Positions 24,486 through 32,981 of a stretch of 48,022 nucleotides of DNA are shown in pieces. The notes under the pieces are model-generated. The model did no database searches. It was not told the DNA's origin and saw only the letters and a program-made list of their open reading frames with translations. Source of the stretch: JAFAGX01 sp035623255 (GTDB lineage: Bacteria > Acidobacteriota > Terriglobia > Terriglobales > Acidobacteriaceae); NCBI GenBank assembly GCA_035623255.1, contig DASPTU010000073.1, forward strand, positions 1 to 48,022, in the 5' to 3' direction. Each line of letters starts with the position of its first letter. Positions within the stretch are counted from its first letter, which is position 1. Position numbers and translations under genes: made by a program.

Positions 24486-25898
24486 TTACTTGCCGATGCA
24501 AAACGTGCTGAAAATCAGATTCAGGATATCGTCTGTGGTCGTTGCGCCAGTGATCTCATCCAAGGGACGGAGAGCGTTGTACAGGTCGAGTAAGAGCATC
24601 TCGTGCGGCACCCTTTCATTGACCGCTCTTTTGGCTGCATCGAGAGCCTTTAAAGACTCACTCACCAGGTTCCGATGACGAACATTGGTCAGAAAACCGG
24701 CCTCCCGCTCGACCCCCGATTCGCCCCCTACTTGCCGCAGAATTTCCCGCCTCAACTCAGGAATTCCATCACCGGTTCTCGCCGACGTACACACGCAGGC
24801 CAACCCAGAACTGGGAACTGAAAACTGAGAGCTCCGGATATCTGATTTGTTGGGCACCAGAATCGCGGGTCGTCCGTTCAGCTGCCCCATTAGTTCGCGA
24901 TCCTCTTCGGAGGACGCCTGAGAAGAATCGAGGACCACCAGCACCAAGTCGGCGTCAGCCAGCGCTTCCTTCGATTTGCGAATTCCAATGCTTTCGGCCT
25001 CATCCTGGGCACGACGAATGCCGGCAGTATCAACCAGCTTCACAGGAATGCCGCCAATGGCAACAGTTTCGCTGACCAGATCGCGGGTGGTTCCCGGAGT
25101 CGCAGTCACAATGGCACGCTCCCGCTCGACCAGCCGGTTGAACACGCTCGACTTGCCCACATTCGGGCGTCCCACAATTGCCAACGTCAGACCCTCGTGC
25201 ACTACCTTTCCATAAGCAAATGAGGCAACTAATTCGTCCAGGGACTGCTGGATTGCGGCGATGCGCCCCAGAATCTGTTGATCAGCAGCAACGGAGACGT
25301 CGTCCTCCGCGAAATCAATTCCTGCCTCCAATAACGCAATCAGTTCGACGACCTTTTGCTTGATCGGCTGCAAACGGTGTGACAGTGCACCTTCAAGCTG
25401 CTGCGCCGCCACTTTGGCCTGAAACAGCGTTTGCGAATCGATCAGATCGCGAACCGCTTCCGCCTGAGTGAGATCAATCCGGCCATTGAGGAAGGCGCGC
25501 ATGGTGAATTCGCCGGGCTCTGCCAGACGGGCGCCGCGAGCCATGACCAGGTCCAGAATGTGCCGCAGCACCACCGGAGATCCGTGCGCAGAAATTTCGA
25601 CAATGTCTTCTACGGTGTAGGAATGAGGTTTCGCGAAGTAAGTCACCACAACTTCGTCAATGCGATTCGTCGAGTTCCGCTCAGACGGACACCTGATTCC
25701 GTCCGCCCTCGCACTTTCATTGTCAGCACGCGGCTCGATTAACTCGCCAAATACGGCGCGACCCGGCTCGAGATCGTGCTTGAGCCGCAGCATCGGAAGG
25801 GCGATGCTCTTTGCCTGGGGACCTGCAATCCGGACCACGCCGATGCCGCCTCGCCCGGGTGGCGTGGCGATTGCGACGATTGTGTCGTCGAGGTTCAC
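24486..25898 (-). CDS. mnmE: tRNA modification GTPase
   Basis: MnmE (TrmE) is the GTPase partner of MnmG. The N-terminal tetrahydrofolate-binding domain (1-120) starts with DTIVAIATPPGRGGIGVVRI. The G domain has G1 GRPNVGKS (243-250), G2 TTR near 270-272, G3 DTAG (290-293) and G4 NKSD (350-353), and the essential C-terminal CIGK is present at 467-470. Between G4 and the SARTG-type G5 the protein carries a run encoded by heptanucleotide repeats. Length 470 is slightly above the family norm. It lies between khpB/jag and mnmG, transcribed leftward. Confidence 0.95.
   Translation of the reverse strand: MNLDDTIVAIATPPGRGGIGVVRIAGPQAKSIALPMLRLKHDLEPGRAVFGELIEPRADNESARADGIRCPSERNSTNRIDEVVVTYFAKPHSYTVEDIVEISAHGSPVVLRHILDLVMARGARLAEPGEFTMRAFLNGRIDLTQAEAVRDLIDSQTLFQAKVAAQQLEGALSHRLQPIKQKVVELIALLEAGIDFAEDDVSVAADQQILGRIAAIQQSLDELVASFAYGKVVHEGLTLAIVGRPNVGKSSVFNRLVERERAIVTATPGTTRDLVSETVAIGGIPVKLVDTAGIRRAQDEAESIGIRKSKEALADADLVLVVLDSSQASSEEDRELMGQLNGRPAILVPNKSDIRSSQFSVPSSGLACVCTSARTGDGIPELRREILRQVGGESGVEREAGFLTNVRHRNLVSESLKALDAAKRAVNERVPHEMLLLDLYNALRPLDEITGATTTDDILNLIFSTFCIGK
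24808..24828. repeat. Heptanucleotide tandem repeat inside mnmE
   Basis: Three copies of (G/A)AACTG(G/A) run head to tail at 24808-24814, 24815-24821 and 24822-24828. On the coding strand they add seven residues (within SSQFSVPSS) to the G4-G5 linker of MnmE without breaking the frame. Confidence 0.6.
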
Positions 25899-25957
25899 AA
25901 TTCCAGTTTCGAGTTTCTAGTTTGCACTTTCAAGAGGTGCAGCGAAGGACACCAACA

Positions 25958-26494
25958 CTAAGGAATAGTCCTGGCGGAAGGTTTGGCAGTGGACTGGTAA
26001 TTCCTCGGGTAGACAACCAGGCACCTGCGGACGCCTTCGCCGCGGCTTTCAGTGTGCAGATCACCGTAATCCCTGAGGGCAAGATGCACGATCCGGCGCT
26101 CGCGCGACGACATGGGAGCAAACTCGTACGGCACTCCCGTTTTCCGCACCTTTTCTGCTGCCACCGAAGCCGCCATGCGAAGTTCTTCAATCCGCATCGC
26201 GCGCTGGTTCATGCAATCGAAGCTGATTTTTTCATGCTCATTGGGCCCCAGACGAAGTAACTCGATTGCAAGCAATTCAATGGCGCGCAGCAGCTCGCCG
26301 CCTCGTTCCAGCAACAGCGTCGAGTCCGGCCCGGCAAGCTCCACCAGGATTTCCGGCCGTTCCCAATCCCGCTCCTCGGGCAGCGGCGGATCTACCGTGA
26401 TCCGGTACTTGAGGTGTAGCCCGCCATGTGTGACCACCCCACGCAGGAGTTCGTCAATTTTCTTTGCAGCCGCGATTTTGTCTGTGATCGGCAC
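25958..26494 (-). CDS. R3H/KH RNA-binding protein of the Jag/KhpB family, lacking the Jag_N domain
   Basis: A 178-residue RNA-binding protein in the conserved yidC-jag-mnmE position. A KH-like region (about 30-85; LLLERGGELLRAIELLAIELL) is followed by an R3H domain with the core R-E-R-R-I-V-H (about 130-136), the SRGEGVRRCLVVYP ending and a basic tail. The usual N-terminal Jag_N domain and linker are missing, so it is shorter than Firmicutes KhpB. In other bacteria Jag/KhpB binds many small RNAs and mRNAs with KhpA. It begins with GTG 24 bp after the yidC stop. Confidence 0.85.
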   Translation of the reverse strand: MPITDKIAAAKKIDELLRGVVTHGGLHLKYRITVDPPLPEERDWERPEILVELAGPDSTLLLERGGELLRAIELLAIELLRLGPNEHEKISFDCMNQRAMRIEELRMAASVAAEKVRKTGVPYEFAPMSSRERRIVHLALRDYGDLHTESRGEGVRRCLVVYPRNYQSTAKPSARTIP

Positions 26495-26518
26495 GAATTG
26501 AATTTTTCTGGCTACTGA

Positions 26519-28255
26519 CTACTTCTTCTCCCTCTTCCTCGCCCTCTTCAGCGCCATCTCGCGCATCTCCTGGCCCAGGCTGGTGCGGTTCATCAGCCAC
26601 TGTTGCGCAATCGCAATCAAGCTTCCCACCACCCAATACAGGCACAACCCGGCCGCCAGCCTGTAACTGATAATGCCGAACATCACCGGCATCATCAAGT
26701 TCATCATCTTTTGTTGCGACGGGTCCATACCGGCTTGCGGTGTCATGCGCTGGGTTGCGAGACCGGTGATGATTATCAGGATCGGCAGAATCAAATAGGG
26801 ATCCGGGGACGAAAGATCATGAATCCACATCCACTGGGCATGTCGCAAGTCCAGGGCCGATCCCAGCATGCTGTAATACGCGAACAAAAACGGCATCTGG
26901 ATCAGCATGGGCAAGCACCCGCCCACGGGGCTGACGCCCTCGCGTTTCATCAGCTCCCCGATCTCTGTATTCATCTCTTGCCGCCGCGGGTCACGCATGC
27001 CGTACTTCTTATATTTCTCCTTGATTGCGTTCATCTGCGGCTGAATGCGTTGCATCTTGAGTGCGGATTTCATGCTGGAAACGCGCAACGGCAGCAACGC
27101 AAGGTTGATGATGATGGTCTGGATAACAATCGCCCAACCCCAGTTGTGGATGAACTTATACGTCCAACGCAGCCATACGAAAAGTGGGCGAGCGATCACT
27201 TCAAAGAATCCGAAGTTGATCAGCGCGCGCAAATCTGGACTCTTGCCGGTAATGGTCGGTACCGATACGGCTTCCAGAGTCTGCAGCTCTTTAGGCCCCG
27301 CATAAATACGCTCTACCGTGCTGCCGTGCACATTTCCTGCTGCCACACCCAACACATCGACCTTCGTCGTGTCCTGGGGGTTCTTCGGGTCCTTTGGGAC
27401 ATCGAAAGCGTTGCGAAGCGTGATTGCTCCCGCATCCTGCGGGTTGTTGGGAATGAATACCGCCGCGAAATACTGGTCGGTGACGGCGATCCAGTCGAAT
27501 GGGCCAGGCAGGGTCGCGCCTCCACTGATCTTCTTGGCGGTTAGTCGTTCCACGTTGCTGTTGAGCTGGTATTCGATGCGTCCGGGCGCGAAGGCCACCG
27601 GCGAATTCTCATCGCCCAGGCCGGATGGCCACATGGGAAATGACGCGACCTGGCTGCCCTTCACGGAAACCGAAGTTTCGACCTGAACCAGATAGGTCTG
27701 ATCAAAGCGAAATACCTTCCGTACAATCAACTCCTGGTCCGCGTATTCAAAGGTGATCGACGCAGGCGAAGTCAGGGTTCCAGATTCTGAACTGACGTAC
27801 AGAGCGGAATTGATCTTGTTGCGCTGGTTTTCGTCGTACGTCCAAAGCGACAGGGGAAACCCATATTTTTGAGCGGCAGCATTGTTCACCAGATCCAGGG
27901 GCTTGCCCCGCTCATCATCGAATTTTTTCAGAATCCACGATGTGGCCTGAGCACCGCGATTACTAAACGTAATGCGATACAGGTCATTTTCGACGACAGT
28001 TTGCGACTCTGAGCTCGCTTGCCTGCTGACAGCTTTCTCCGCTGCTGACGGGTTCGGCTCGACGGCAGGCGCCACGGTTGCCGCCGCGGCCGTAGCCTGC
28101 TTTGGACTTTCGCTAGGCGCCGGCTGAGGGGCCTGTGGCAAATACTTTTTCAAGATCGGCTGGAACAGCGCGATCACAATGAACGTCAGCACAAAGACGA
28201 GCAGAAGCCGGCGCTCCATGCCGGGCTCTTGCTGAGGATTTTGGTAATCTGGCAA
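26519..28255 (-). CDS. yidC: Membrane protein insertase YidC
   Basis: A 578-residue Gram-negative-type insertase. The first membrane helix is at about 14-32, followed by a Pro/Ala-rich linker, a large periplasmic beta-supersandwich (about 75-340), and the conserved five-helix core in the last 220 residues, including the positively charged groove region and GGCLPMLIQMPFLFAYY. The C-terminus is Arg/Lys-rich, as needed for ribosome contact. It inserts membrane proteins alone or with SecYEG. The start is TTG at 28255 with GAGAAAG upstream; ATG at 28219 would remove only 12 residues. Tightly linked to yidD, rnpA and rpmH. Confidence 0.95.
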   Translation of the reverse strand: MPDYQNPQQEPGMERRLLLVFVLTFIVIALFQPILKKYLPQAPQPAPSESPKQATAAAATVAPAVEPNPSAAEKAVSRQASSESQTVVENDLYRITFSNRGAQATSWILKKFDDERGKPLDLVNNAAAQKYGFPLSLWTYDENQRNKINSALYVSSESGTLTSPASITFEYADQELIVRKVFRFDQTYLVQVETSVSVKGSQVASFPMWPSGLGDENSPVAFAPGRIEYQLNSNVERLTAKKISGGATLPGPFDWIAVTDQYFAAVFIPNNPQDAGAITLRNAFDVPKDPKNPQDTTKVDVLGVAAGNVHGSTVERIYAGPKELQTLEAVSVPTITGKSPDLRALINFGFFEVIARPLFVWLRWTYKFIHNWGWAIVIQTIIINLALLPLRVSSMKSALKMQRIQPQMNAIKEKYKKYGMRDPRRQEMNTEIGELMKREGVSPVGGCLPMLIQMPFLFAYYSMLGSALDLRHAQWMWIHDLSSPDPYLILPILIIITGLATQRMTPQAGMDPSQQKMMNLMMPVMFGIISYRLAAGLCLYWVVGSLIAIAQQWLMNRTSLGQEMREMALKRARKREKK

Positions 28256-28265
28256 CTTTTCTTTC

Positions 28266-28526
28266 TCAGTGACTGCAAAAATCAGGTGCGCTCATTTTCT
28301 GGCCTGGGACTTTCACTACCGGATCGACTCCGCCTTTTACAAACGGGTGGCAACGCATCAACCGCCACAATGCCTTCGCGCTCCCATGCAGCACCCCATA
28401 GTGCTCGACCGCTTCCATTGCGTATTCCGAACAGGTCGGCACGTAGCGGCACGCCGGAAGCAGCATAGGAGAGATCGCCCACTTATAGGCGCGCAGCAGC
28501 AACAGGAGCAGCTTCTTGCCAATCAT
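28266..28526 (-). CDS. yidD: Membrane protein insertion efficiency factor YidD
   Basis: A small membrane-associated protein of about 86 residues that assists YidC-dependent insertion. It has the amphipathic N-terminal helix (LLLLLLRAYKWAISP) and the family hallmark Cys-R-Y-V-P-T-Cys-S-E-Y-A, followed by HYGVLHGSAKALWRL and CHPF, with the cysteines and GGxDPV of the family. The frame also allows a TTG start at 28571 overlapping rnpA by 17 bases, but Met at 28526 gives the family-typical N-terminus. It lies 10 bp before yidC. Confidence 0.92.
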   Translation of the reverse strand: MIGKKLLLLLLRAYKWAISPMLLPACRYVPTCSEYAMEAVEHYGVLHGSAKALWRLMRCHPFVKGGVDPVVKVPGQKMSAPDFCSH

Positions 28527-28554
28527 GGGCACGGAAGGTTGTTTTGTGTAACGG

Positions 28555-28959
28555 TTAATCACACTTTCCAATCACTTCAAGCGCGCGCGTGATGTCTCTC
28601 TGCAATTCGGTAAAGCGCGCTTTCAGAGCGGATTTTTTCGGGTTGATCACAACGTCCACGCCTGAACTCATCTGGCCCTTGTGCAAACGAACCGCTTCGC
28701 GGATACGGCGCTTGATTCGATTGCGCTCGACCGCGCCGCCCAGAAACTTTCCCACGGTAAATCCGAAACGCACCCCTTTTCGTTCTTCTCGGGGCAGGTA
28801 AAACACCGTCACATGAGCAGCGAAATGGCGCTTTCCAAGCTTGTACACCTGCTCGAAGTCGCTGTGCCGGAGCAGTCGCACACTGCGCGGAAAACTGGCT
28901 CGCGCAGCGGGCGGTCTGGGAAGGTTCTCCCGGGCAGCCTCGCTCACATTCACCGCCAA
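28555..28959 (-). CDS. rnpA: Ribonuclease P protein component
   Basis: Protein cofactor that helps the RNase P RNA mature tRNA 5' ends. The 134-residue protein shows the LLRHSDFEQVYKLGKR start, FGFTVGKFLGGAVERNRIKRRIREAVR (RNR basic helix that contacts RNA) and DVVINPK. The start is a TTG at 28959; a GTG at 28953 is an alternative. The first 20 residues are non-conserved. It lies 39 bp after rpmH in the standard rpmH-rnpA-yidD-yidC order. The RNase P RNA gene itself is not in the window. Confidence 0.93.
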   Translation of the reverse strand: MAVNVSEAARENLPRPPAARASFPRSVRLLRHSDFEQVYKLGKRHFAAHVTVFYLPREERKGVRFGFTVGKFLGGAVERNRIKRRIREAVRLHKGQMSSGVDVVINPKKSALKARFTELQRDITRALEVIGKCD

Positions 28960-28998
28960 CCCGGCTTGCGAAACTTCTGCCTGTTGCGAAAGGAAAAT

Positions 28999-29154
28999 CT
29001 ATTCACGGAAACCGGGCTTTACGGAAACCCGTTTACGTCCTTTGGCACGTCGACGGGAGATCACGGCCCGCCCTCCCTTCGTCTTCATCCGTGTGCGAAA
29101 ACCATGCGTCTTCGAGCGGTGACGCCGGTTAGGTTGGAACGTACGCTTAGGCAT
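28999..29154 (-). CDS. rpmH: 50S ribosomal protein L34
   Basis: A 51-residue, very basic protein translated directly from the minus strand. It starts MPKRTFQPN, continues with RRHRSKTHGFRTRMKTKGG and the RRRAKGRKR stretch, all hallmarks of L34, and ends shortly after a KPGFRE tail, a few residues longer than the 44-47 of most bacteria. It heads the leftward rpmH-rnpA-yidD-yidC-khpB-mnmE-mnmG series and faces dnaA across the putative origin. Confidence 0.96.
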   Translation of the reverse strand: MPKRTFQPNRRHRSKTHGFRTRMKTKGGRAVISRRRAKGRKRVSVKPGFRE

Positions 29155-29209
29155 TCAACTTGACCTGCTCCTGATTGAATTGGAAATACAACCGCGGGGC
29201 GGAATGAAA

Positions 29210-29239
29210 AGTATAAATGACTGCGCGCGAAGCGAGCAA
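29210..29239 (-). promoter_or_regulatory. Candidate promoter of the rpmH operon
   Basis: Minus-strand TATACT (plus 29210-29215) matches the -10 consensus at 5/6; a weak TTGCTC (29234-29239) lies 18 bp upstream. It leaves a leader of about 50 nt before rpmH. Confidence 0.45.
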
Positions 29240-29454
29240 ACCAGCGATCACCAGCGCGACACGCGGGGCGCCAGCTGCGCCGAAATCATGATGCCGCTCG
29301 CAGGGCTCCGTCACGTCGCGGCCGGCTGTGAGGTGCATCACTGCGTTCCGGCTGCCTTCGAGGCAAACTGCATGCACCGCAGAAAGTGCAACCGCAGCGG
29401 TTGTTGAATTCGCCCAATCCTGCACTACTCGCGCGGCAGTTATAGAATTGCTAC

Positions 29455-29484
29455 TTGACAGAATTTTCTAATCGCGTTTTGAAT
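29455..29484 (+). promoter_or_regulatory. Candidate dnaA promoter 1
   Basis: A consensus TTGACA (29455-29460) and TTGAAT (29479-29484, 4/6) spaced by 18 bp. Confidence 0.45.
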
Positions 29485-29535
29485 CGACGGGTCAGGAAAA
29501 ATCTTTGCCAAAGTTTTCCGAAAACCGAAAAATTT

Positions 29536-29546
29536 TGTGCTAGTAT
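29536..29546 (+). promoter_or_regulatory. Candidate dnaA promoter 2, extended -10
   Basis: TGTGC-TAGTAT (29536-29546) fits a TRTGN extended -10 element and gives a leader of about 140 nt. The same TGTGN-extended form occurs before gyrB and gyrA. Confidence 0.45.
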
Positions 29547-29692
29547 GCCGGACTGTCCCTACTTGTAAATTTTTTCTCTCGCTCCAGCGAAGCCGCCAGC
29601 CGGGCGGAGAGTGCTCCGCTGAAAAACGAGATTAGCGATCAAGTTTATAACCGGGCGCTGAGAACGGCGGCAGGCCCCATTAAGAATTTCAC

Positions 29693-31069
29693 ATGTCAGT
29701 TCCAAGTCCAACACTTACCCCCAATCCGTGGTTGCGCGTTCTCGACGCGCTAGAAAAGAAAATCAACCGGCCTGCCTACGATCGCTGGCTTAAGCCTACG
29801 CGTTACAGCCATGCCAGCGGCGGCATTCTTTACGTGCGGGTTGAAACCGAAGAGGCGCGCCGTCAGAACGATAAGTATCTCGACCTGATCCAGGAAGCCC
29901 TCGACAATCTCGGCCTCGAATACCAGGAAGTGCAGTTCGTCACCCCTGAAAGTGATCCGGCCGCGACTCCTCTGCGTCACGACGGAGGCTTGTCCCCGGT
30001 GCCAGCCCCGGCGGCACACCTGTCGCAATCGCGGTTTGACTGGGACGGTGCTGCGCAACTGAACCCCCGCTACACCTTCGATGCCTTTGTCATCGGTAGC
30101 GGCAATCAGTTTGCTCACGCCGCCTGCCAAGCCGTCGCCGAACGTCCTTCCAAAGCCTATAACCCGCTATTCCTTTATGGCGGCGTTGGCATGGGCAAGA
30201 CCCACTTGATGCAGGCCATCGGCCATGAGGTCGCCAAGCGCATGCCACAAGCGGCCATCTGCTACGTTTCCAGCGACAAGTTCACGAATGACATGATCAA
30301 TTCGCTGCGTTACGACAAGATGACCAGCTTCCGCGATAAGTTCCGCAACGTGGATGTCCTCCTCATCGACGACATCCAGTTCATCGCCCAGAAAGAGCGT
30401 ACACAGGAGGAATTCTTCCACACGTTCAATGCGCTGCACGAGTCGATGAAGCAGATCGTGATCGCCAGCGATCGTCCGCCGAAAGAGCTGGCGGAAATTG
30501 AGGATCGCCTGCGCAGCCGCTTCGAGTGGGGCCTTATCGCCGATATTCAGCCGCCGGATCTTGAGACCAAGGTGGCGATTCTGCAGAAAAAAGCAGAGCA
30601 GGAAAAAGTCATTCTGCCAACCGATGTGGCCCTCTACATCGCCTCCAACATCCGCTCCAATGTCCGCGAGTTGGAGGGCGCGCTGATCCGCCTCGTCGCC
30701 CACTCCTCTCTGATCGGAGCCGAGATCACGCTGCCGTATACGCAGCAGGTGCTCAAGAACTTCATCGATTCCCAGGCACGCAAGGTCACCATTGAGTCCA
30801 TCCAGAAAGCTGTGGCGGAGCAGTTCGGCCTGCGGTTGGTGGAGATCAAGGCGAAGAACAACTCTCGTGCGATCGTCTACCCCCGGCAGATCGCCATGTA
30901 TCTCGCCAAACACCTGACGGAAGCTTCGCTCCCGGAGATCGGACGTCAATTCGGCGGCAAGCACCACACCACTGTTCTGCATTCAGTGGAGAAGATCGAC
31001 GAGGCCCGGAAAACGGACAAAGATTTGAACCGGCTCGTCAATAAATTGACCGAGCAGTTGGGTGGATAG
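29693..31069 (+). CDS. dnaA: Chromosomal replication initiator protein DnaA
   Basis: AAA+ initiator that binds oriC and opens DNA. Domain I (about 1-80) is followed by a short linker, then the AAA+ domain with Walker A GGVGMGKT at 163-170, Walker B LLIDDIQF near 220-227 and the RLRSRFEWG sensor/Arg-finger region. Domain IV (about 365-458) carries the helix-turn-helix with SLPEIGRQFGGKHHTTVLHS. At the residue equivalent to E. coli Asp433, which contacts the DnaA box, this protein has His424 (K-H-H-T-T instead of R/K-D-H-T-T). Length 458 is normal. The ATG at 29693 has only a weak ribosome site. Confidence 0.97.
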   Translation: MSVPSPTLTPNPWLRVLDALEKKINRPAYDRWLKPTRYSHASGGILYVRVETEEARRQNDKYLDLIQEALDNLGLEYQEVQFVTPESDPAATPLRHDGGLSPVPAPAAHLSQSRFDWDGAAQLNPRYTFDAFVIGSGNQFAHAACQAVAERPSKAYNPLFLYGGVGMGKTHLMQAIGHEVAKRMPQAAICYVSSDKFTNDMINSLRYDKMTSFRDKFRNVDVLLIDDIQFIAQKERTQEEFFHTFNALHESMKQIVIASDRPPKELAEIEDRLRSRFEWGLIADIQPPDLETKVAILQKKAEQEKVILPTDVALYIASNIRSNVRELEGALIRLVAHSSLIGAEITLPYTQQVLKNFIDSQARKVTIESIQKAVAEQFGLRLVEIKAKNNSRAIVYPRQIAMYLAKHLTEASLPEIGRQFGGKHHTTVLHSVEKIDEARKTDKDLNRLVNKLTEQLGG

Positions 31070-31205
31070 ACCGCAGCTTGGGAACCGCGGCTCCCGAGAA
31101 GCCAGCCTGATTGGAACCGAGGAAGCGGCGGGCGCAATGGGCACGGACCGGCCGGAGCTTTCTTCATGCCTCGTCTTTTCGTGCTGTGTGTTGCGGGTTT
31201 GGTTT

Positions 31206-31214
31206 TGATATAAG
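31206..31214 (+). promoter_or_regulatory. Candidate dnaN promoter (extended -10)
   Basis: TGA-TATAAG at 31206-31214 resembles an extended -10 element about 40 bp upstream of dnaN. No clear -35 was found. The rest of the 185-bp dnaA-dnaN gap shows no DnaA box or gene. Confidence 0.35.
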
Positions 31215-31254
31215 GAAAGTATCCCATTAGCCTTTCAATCCGGGGGATTAGGAC

Positions 31255-32412
31255 ATGCCGGTCGAAGCAATTGCCACCGAACCACGGACCAGCACCATGG
31301 AAATTACCGTCAGCAAATTTGAGCTGCTGCGAGAGCTCACCGCGACGCAAGGTGTGGTCGAACGCAAAACCACGATCCCCATTCTTTCGAATTATTTGTT
31401 CGAAGCTGCCGGCGACAAGCTATCCCTCACCGCGACCGACCTCGACCTGAGCCTGCGCACCTCCTGCCCTGCGAAGGTCAAGAAAGAAGGTTCCTGTACC
31501 ATCCCTGCCCGCAAGCTGCACGATTATGTGAAGCTGCTGCCGGACGCCGATATCACCATCAAGCTGCTGGAAAACCATTGGGTGAGTATTCGCTGCGGAC
31601 GCTCGAACACCAAGATGGTTGGTATGGCCCGGTCCAATTTCCCCACACTGCCCGCCTTTCCCACCTCCGGCGTGGTGAAAATCCCGGCGCAGGTCCTGCG
31701 GGGAATGATTGCTAAAACCGGGTTCGCCATTGCCCACGAGGAATCGCGCTACACGCTGAACGGCGCACTCATGGTCTTGAAGCCGGAATCTATCACTATG
31801 GTCGCCACGGATGGACACCGGCTTGCCCACGTCGAGCACACGGGAAACAAGTTTGACGGGGTCTCCGGCGAGATGAAGACCCTGGTGCCGAAGAAAGCCA
31901 TGGACGAACTGAAGTCGCTGCTCGATTCCACCGAGGCCGACGACATCGACTTCGCCAAAGACGAATCCACGCTGTATTTCCGCATCGGCGGAAGGCTGCT
32001 CACGTCACGCCAGCTGACCGGCCAATTCCCTAATTACGAAGCCGTTCTTCCGAAAGACACCAGCAAGGTTGTCACGGTTCACGGCGATGATCTCAACGCA
32101 GCAATTTCCCGGGTCGCCCAGTTTGCCGACGAGCGTTCGCGAGCAGTTCGTCTCCGCCTGGAAAAAGGTGAGCTGAAACTCTCGGCCTCATCTACTGAGA
32201 CCGGCGAGTCGGAGGACTCGATTGAAACCGATTACAACGGGGACGCTCTGGCTATCGGGTTCAACGCGCAATACTTACTGGATTTCCTAAAGGCCACTGG
32301 CAGCGGCGACGTGAAGCTGGAATTCAAAGATCCTCAATCCGCCGGCCAGATGCGCCCCGCCGACAGCGACGAGTACAAATACCGCTATATCGTGATGCCC
32401 ATGCGGATCTGA
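31255..32412 (+). CDS. dnaN: DNA polymerase III beta subunit (sliding clamp)
   Basis: The ring-shaped processivity clamp of the replicative polymerase. The 385-residue protein has three clamp subdomains (about 15-135, 140-265, 270-385), with the conserved PILSNYLFEA, MVATDGHRLA and C-terminal YRYIVMPMRI, the latter forming part of the protein-binding pocket. GGGGGATTAGGA precedes the ATG at 31255, which supports that start. The internal ATG at 31297 would give the shorter N-terminus more common in the family. It follows dnaA in standard order. Confidence 0.96.
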   Translation: MPVEAIATEPRTSTMEITVSKFELLRELTATQGVVERKTTIPILSNYLFEAAGDKLSLTATDLDLSLRTSCPAKVKKEGSCTIPARKLHDYVKLLPDADITIKLLENHWVSIRCGRSNTKMVGMARSNFPTLPAFPTSGVVKIPAQVLRGMIAKTGFAIAHEESRYTLNGALMVLKPESITMVATDGHRLAHVEHTGNKFDGVSGEMKTLVPKKAMDELKSLLDSTEADDIDFAKDESTLYFRIGGRLLTSRQLTGQFPNYEAVLPKDTSKVVTVHGDDLNAAISRVAQFADERSRAVRLRLEKGELKLSASSTETGESEDSIETDYNGDALAIGFNAQYLLDFLKATGSGDVKLEFKDPQSAGQMRPADSDEYKYRYIVMPMRI

Positions 32413-32454
32413 GGGTCTTCGCCAGAACTTGCCCACTGGACGTGACTTCGGCCC

Positions 32455-32483
32455 TTGACGCCCGAATCGACCCGCCGTAAAGT
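32455..32483 (+). promoter_or_regulatory. mscL promoter
   Basis: TTGACG (32455-32460) and TAAAGT (32478-32483) with a 17-bp spacer, 31 bp before the mscL start codon. Confidence 0.55.
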
Positions 32484-32513
32484 TGGAAACCACTCGTCTG
32501 CTCGGAGGCCTTT

Positions 32514-32936
32514 ATGCTCAAAGGGTTCAAGCAGTTCATCCTGCGCGGTAACGTCATCGACATGGCCGTTGGCGTGGTCGTCGGCGCGGCTTTCGCCGCT
32601 GTGGTTTCGGCCTTCACCAAAGACTTACTCACCCCACTCATTGCTGCCATTGTTGGCAAGCCGGACTTTTCGGCGATTCAGTTCAAGGTCAATGGCAGCG
32701 TGTTCGCGCTCGGCGATTTCATCAACGCCGCCATTTCATTCCTGTTGGTCGCGGCTGCCGTTTACTTCTTTGTTGTGGTTCCGGTGAACATGCTGATAGA
32801 AAAAACGCGTAAAGCTCCAACGCCGGCCGATCCAACGACGAAGAAGTGTCCAGAGTGTCTGAGCGAGATTCCGATCGATGCCCGGCGGTGTGCCCACTGT
32901 TCACAACCGACTGCGGTCGGCATCGCAGCGGATTAG
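32514..32936 (+). CDS. mscL: Large-conductance mechanosensitive channel with C-terminal zinc ribbon
   Basis: Inner-membrane emergency valve opened by membrane tension. The N-terminal MLKGFKQFILRGNVIDMAVGVVVGAAF with the pore helix (about 16-42) and the second helix (about 70-95) followed by the K-T-R-K segment are typical MscL. Instead of the usual helical bundle the 140-residue protein ends in a C-P-E-C...C-A-H-C zinc ribbon (residues 107-128). Such ribbon-ended MscL proteins exist in other phyla; the ribbon's role is unknown. The ribosome site GGAGG lies seven bases before ATG. Confidence 0.94.
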   Translation: MLKGFKQFILRGNVIDMAVGVVVGAAFAAVVSAFTKDLLTPLIAAIVGKPDFSAIQFKVNGSVFALGDFINAAISFLLVAAAVYFFVVVPVNMLIEKTRKAPTPADPTTKKCPECLSEIPIDARRCAHCSQPTAVGIAAD

Positions 32937-32981
32937 GCCGGCGCGGCTTAGTTCGGTTTAGAGGTGCTATTCTAGCGGCTC

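Larger units (their letters stand above)
29155..29692. other. rpmH-dnaA intergenic region, candidate replication origin (oriC)
   Basis: This 538-bp gap separates leftward rpmH-to-mnmG from rightward dnaA-dnaN, the classic location of bacterial oriC. An AT-rich stretch at about 29455-29580, including GTTTTC-C-GAAAAC at 29513-29525, could be an unwinding element and also holds the dnaA promoters. I searched by eye for TTATNCACA and its complement and found none, so the origin assignment rests on gene order, strand switch and AT-richness only. Three short open frames here have no conserved sequence. Confidence 0.5.

Noticed and set aside
29155..29460. tRNA or small RNA gene in the rpmH-dnaA gap
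   Set aside because: No cloverleaf, no GGTTCRA-type T-loop and no terminator were found.
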